NCBI GenBank assembly: GCA_018401495.1
Contig: JAGYJX010000005.1
Location: 62,001-126,000, forward strand
DNA length: 64,000 nt
Direction of reading: 5' to 3'
Source: Rhodospirillaceae bacterium
GTDB taxonomy: Bacteria; Pseudomonadota; Alphaproteobacteria; Thalassobaculales; Thalassobaculaceae
A program made the translations under genes and the position numbers. Positions 61,032 to 64,000 of this stretch are shown piece by piece (position 1 is the stretch's first letter; each line of letters opens with the position of its first letter). A model generated the notes under the pieces. It did not search any database. It saw only the letters and a program-made list of their open reading frames with translations, and was not told the DNA's origin.

Positions 61032-61688
61032 TCACCCGCCTCCCGGGGACCCGGCAGCCGGCCGGGTCCGGAACACGAATCGGACGGTGTCGGCGACCCC
61101 CGGCTCCAGTCCGGCGGCCATGAGGCCGGGATCGATGCCGAACGCGACCATGGACTCGACCATGTCGGCGACCGATCGTCCCGCGCGCAACGCGCGAGGC
61201 GCCGCGATCGCCGACGTCGGACGAGAACAGCACGTCGAGTTCCAGCACCGATCCCGCCGGCGGCGAGGCCAGCAGCGGCGCGAGGTCACCGACGAGCGCC
61301 CGCCCCACCGGGGTCAGGCCACCGGCCGTCGGCGCGTAGATCCGCAACCACCGGCGCCTCGACGTAGATCGGGTTGCCATCGGGTTCGACCGTCACGCGC
61401 GCCACCGGCAGCACCCGGCGGAAAGATCTCGCCGATGCGCGCGCGGGTGGTCTCGCCGATCACCTGTCCCGGATCCGCCTCGAGCACGCCGTCGCCGACC
61501 TCGGTGCGAAAGGCGGTCGGAAAGGCGCGGTTGACGCTTTCCAGGACGCGGTTGCTGCGGCCGGGCTCGATGGTGGAGAGGGTGTTGAGGAGGATGAAGA
61601 AGGCGAGCAGAAGCAGGAAAAGGCTGAGGAACAGCGTCTGGCTGGACCCCTTGTCGGGTTCCGGAAGCAATGGCCGGGACAGGGACAT
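61032..61688 (-). CDS. second MotB-like membrane protein lacking the channel Asp, three frameshifts
   Basis: About 217 residues once surplus bases near 61420, 61345 and 61207 are removed. MSLSRPLLPEPDKGSSQTLFLSLFLLLLAFFILLNTLSTIEP is a MotB-type plug/helix but has no Asp where MotB needs one. The rest (RVLPVARVTVEPDGNPIYVEAPV, LRIYAPTAGGLTPVGRALVGDLAPLLASPPAGSVLELDVLF, ADMVESMVAFGIDPGLMAAGLEPGVADTVRFVFRT) looks like a degenerate OmpA-type domain. Probably pairs with the next MotB-like protein as a structural subunit. Confidence 0.72.
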
Positions 61689-61694
61689 GCGCGC

Positions 61695-62125
61695 CTAGTC
61701 GAGTTTGTCGAACAGCGCGTCGACCTCCGTCTGGGTCCTGGCCGCGCCAGGCAGCTGTGGACCGTTGAGCAAACCACTCTCCGAGGCCGACCCGTGAGGG
61801 CCTTTTTCCTCTATTTTCGAGGATTTGTCACGTTTTCTTTCAAGGCGCGTCTTCAGTCGCGGCGGCGCCGGATTCCGCGTCGTCCACCGCCGCCTTCACC
61901 GCGACCAGAGCGTTGGCCGGCGATGTCCCGCACCGCCGACGCCTCCAGGATGTCGGTCATCGCCCGGTCGATGCCCTCGGCAAACTCCGGCGCCAGAGCC
62001 TCTGTCGTGGCCACAACGCGTTCGACCGCATCGATTATGCGGTCGAACGCGTCCTGGAGTTCCCGGTCGATGGCGTCGATCTCGGCGCGAGCGCGCTCAA
62101 AGGCGTCGACCATACCCACAGGCAT
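61695..62125 (-). CDS. cheZ: CheZ-like CheY-phosphatase, several frameshifts
   Basis: The N-terminal part is a helical hairpin: FERARAEIDAIDRELQDAFDRIIDAVERVVATTEALAPEFAEGIDRAMTDILEASAVRDIAGQR. The D-x-x-G-Q of CheZ is kept in RDIAGQR. The frame is lost near 61910 and 61865, but the far end in another frame reads SGLLNGPQLPGAARTQTEVDALFDKLD, the LLNGP...DIDALF-type CheY-binding tail of alphaproteobacterial CheZ. About 143 residues, short for the family. It follows cheY directly, as expected for a phospho-CheY phosphatase. Confidence 0.68.
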
Positions 62126-62148
62126 GCGCCCGCCCCGCGTCGTCCGCC

Positions 62149-62536
62149 TCAGAACTCGCCCAGGACGGCGGTCATCTTGGTCTTGAGGGTGGCCGCGTTG
62201 AACGGCTTCACGATGTAGTTGTTCACGCCGGCCTTCTTCGGCGGCAATCACGTTCTCGGTCTTGCTTTCCGCCGTCACCATGATGAACGGCAGCGTGCGC
62301 AGCTTCTCGTCGGCCCGCACTTCCTTGAGGAGTTGGAGACCCGTCATCGGTTCCATGTTCCAGTCGGAAATGACCAGCCCGAAATTGTCACGCCGCAGCT
62401 TCTGGAGCGCCGTCGCGCCATCCGACGCCTCGTCCACGTTGTTGAAGCCGATCTGGCGAAGCAAGTTGCGAATGATCCGCAACATCGTCTTGTAGTCGTC
62501 GACGATGAGCACCGCCATGTTCTTGTCGACCGTCAT
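62149..62536 (-). CDS. cheY: chemotaxis response regulator CheY, one frameshift
   Basis: 128 residues repaired. AVLIVDDYKTMLRIIRNLLRQIGFNNVDEASDGATALQKL, phospho-Asp in LVISDWNMEPMTG, LPFIMVTAESKTENVIAA, then a surplus G near 62238, then KKAGVNNYIVKPFNAATLKTKMTAVLGEF. Asp and Lys pockets are intact. GGAGGG precedes the start. The gene is ahead of cheZ and behind a CtrA-like site. Confidence 0.93.
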
Positions 62537-62614
62537 AGGTCATTCCCTCCAATCGAGTCACTCGCCCCGGGGCCCGGCGCGCCAGCCCCTGTCGACCCCA
62601 AGCTATTCGACACC

Positions 62615-62631
62615 GGTTAAGCGGTGGTAAA
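62615..62631 (-). promoter_or_regulatory. CtrA-like binding site ahead of cheY
   Basis: Minus strand TTTACCACCGCTTAACC fits TTAA-N7-TTAAC with one mismatch in the first half-site. It lies 79-95 bases before the cheY start, in the 109-base motE-cheY gap. Motility genes are a classical CtrA regulon in alphaproteobacteria. Confidence 0.55.
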
Positions 62632-62645
62632 CGACATGGCAGCGT

Positions 62646-63500
62646 TCAATTTATGTCCGGCATCTTCTTCCGTTCGGCAATCCGGGTGGTGATGTCCTTG
62701 GCCCGAACCGGATCCATATCGGCCAGCACCGGCGCTGTCTTCGAAGCTTTCATGCGCTCGAAGACCTCAAGCAGAACATCCATTTCCAGTTCGTTGAAGA
62801 TGCGGGCGGCGTCCTTCGGCTTCATGGTCTCGTAAATTTTGACGAGACCGGCGATCTGCTGCTCTTCCTGCTCATCGTACTTCTTGATCAGCGACTCGAT
62901 CTCGGCCTCGAACCGCCTTTAGTTCGCCGATCTTGGTCTCGATGCGGTGCTCGGCCGCGGCCAGCAATCCTTCGCGCTGCTCGATCGCCCGCTCCCGAGC
63001 ATCGAGTTCCTTGCGGCGCTCCGACAGGCTCTGGAGCAGCTCGATCTGCGACTTGCCGAGCGAGAACGGGTCAACCTTGCCGTCGTTCGAGGCCAGTTGC
63101 GGCGCGACGACGCTGTCGCCCATCGCCAACTGCTGCTCCGGCATCGGCGGCGGCAACGGGTTGCGCGCCACGGCCGGGGCGCCGACGGATACCTCCATGT
63201 CGAAGCTGAGCAACGAGGGCAGATCGGTGCGGTGATCCCAGACCGCCCCGACCTTGACTGACAGCACGAGCGCGGCCGCCATCGCGGTCACCGGCAGCAG
63301 GCGTGGCATGTAACGGCGGGACTTGCTCGCCGGTCCAGCCGGCTCGGGCCGGCTTCCGGCCTGACGGGGGCCGCCCGGACCCGGCGCTTGTCGCGGCCGG
63401 CTCGGCGCGCCGCAGCCTGCCGCCGATCGCTCCACCGTGGCGCCGGTTGCGCTGCATCATCCGGCTTCGGAGCTGGTCGTCCTCGACGGTCGTAGGTCAT
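62646..63500 (-). CDS. MotE-like flagellar protein (MgtE intracellular-N type), two frameshifts
   Basis: About 284 residues. A basic, Pro-rich cytosolic leader from ATG 63500 (MTYDRRGRPAPKPDDAAQPAP) shifts frame in the 63330-63440 stretch, then a helix (LPVTAMAAALVLSVKVG), a periplasmic segment, coiled coil (LLQSLSERRKELDARERAIEQREGLLAAAEHRIETKIGELKA), an indel near 62915, and the MgtE_N-like domain EEQQIAGLVKIYETMKPKDAARIFNELEMDVLLEVFERMKASKTAPVLADMDPVRAKDITTRIAERKKMP. MotE proteins act as periplasmic chaperones or stabilisers for stator parts. It starts 1 base after the DUF6468 stop. Confidence 0.85.
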
Positions 63501-63501
63501 G

Positions 63502-64000
63502 TCAGCGTACGTTCCTCAAGGCGTTCATCAAATCCCGCTCGGCCTGGGAGCGGACATCGTCATGGTCGGGTTCGGCCGGTCGGTCGGCGGCGTGCGGCGG
63601 ACGCTCGGCCCCGGCCGGCCGAGGCACGCGCCGGGGACGCTGGGGTCTCCGCCTGAGGCCGTGGCGCCGGCGCTGGCGCCGAACCCGTCCCCGCTCCGGC
63701 GCTCGACAGCCCGCCCGCCAGACGCTCACCGGCGGCGTCGGCGCGCTGCACCAGGAACGAAAGCTCGTCACGGAGAGCCTGCGCACGGGTCATGGGGTCG
63801 TCGAGCGTGGCTTTGGCCTGCTCGGCTGTCTGCCGGATTCCCTTCAGGCTGGCCTCGGCCCGCCTGGTCGCTTCGTTCATCTTGTCGACCACCGCGTCCA
63901 CCGAGTCGCGGTCGGCGCGCAACGACGCCAGCCGCCGCTGCAGCAGCACGACGTACACGACGGTCGGCACCAGCAGCACGATCAGCAGGATATCGAGCGC
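63502..64000 (-). CDS. DUF6468 flagellar-locus membrane protein (5' end beyond window), one frameshift
   Basis: Visible part: helix ALDILLIVLLVPTVVYVVLLQRRLASLR, coiled coil (DRDSVDAVVDKMNEATRRAEASLKGIRQTAEQAKATLDDP), LRDELSFLVQRADAAGERLAGGL, a Pro/Ala linker with a shift near 63630, and the family's ending SQAERDLMNALRNVR. The start codon is outside the window. The gene is usually found with fliM/fliL and motE. Confidence 0.8.

Overview
The window is GC-rich (mostly about 68-72% by eye), gene-dense bacterial chromosome. The gene families point to an alphaproteobacterium of Rhodospirillales type. The order cckA-recA-alaS sits beside a flgBC-fliEQR-flhB operon. Other pointers are a eukaryote-like NADP isocitrate dehydrogenase, a PssA/short-Psd phospholipid pair, MotE and DUF6468 flagellar proteins, a FixL/FixK-like signalling group and CtrA-type promoter motifs. 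I cannot name a genus with confidence. No rRNA, tRNA, CRISPR array, prophage or transposase gene was recognised.

Layout. 0-13 kb is catabolic/accessory: DUF2182 and DUF1326 genes, a nitroreductase, a DUF6295-like protein with a dienelactone hydrolase, an FMN glutamate-synthase-like enzyme, a CoxG-like protein translationally coupled to a thiamine-diphosphate (ThDP) enzyme, then hyuB-hyuA and an amidase. 13-17 kb is signalling: a receiver protein coupled to a FixK/Crp regulator, an OmpR-type regulator and a hybrid kinase whose second PAS domain carries the FixL haem signature. 17-23 kb holds a second ThDP enzyme with an atypical SDR, two tandem FkbM methyltransferases, an orphan TRAP binding protein and a cold-shock protein. 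23-28 kb is a PadR-MFP-RND efflux operon. 28-32 kb is phospholipid synthesis plus a membrane-anchored LysM protein. 32-45 kb is mixed: LOG, icd, an exported RNase-A-fold protein, TSUP, aminotransferase, phosphatase, M20, AraC, and a NlpC/P60-VWA-MoxR group. 45-51 kb is alaS-recA-cckA. 51-64 kb is flagellar and chemotaxis: flgB to flhB on the minus strand, fhlB-orf-fliO-fliP on the plus strand, then DUF6468, motE, cheY, cheZ, two MotB-like genes and a giant TPR gene on the minus strand.

Data quality dominates interpretation. About 38 single-base indels split otherwise intact reading frames, including recA, alaS, icd, cckA, flhB, fliQ and cheY. I read these as sequencing or assembly errors rather than decay, because both halves keep family-like sequence and no nonsense codons are seen in the frames I followed. 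Coordinates for such genes span the reconstructed gene and the approximate indel position is stated.

The most interesting biology is: the FixL-like haem hybrid kinase beside a FixK-like regulator; a perfect sigma-54 promoter and a 10-bp inverted repeat ahead of flgB; a CtrA-like site ahead of cheY in a window that also encodes CckA; a solo exported RNase-A-fold (CdiA-CT-like) protein; a MotB-like gene lacking the channel aspartate; and two classes of intergenic palindromic repeat.
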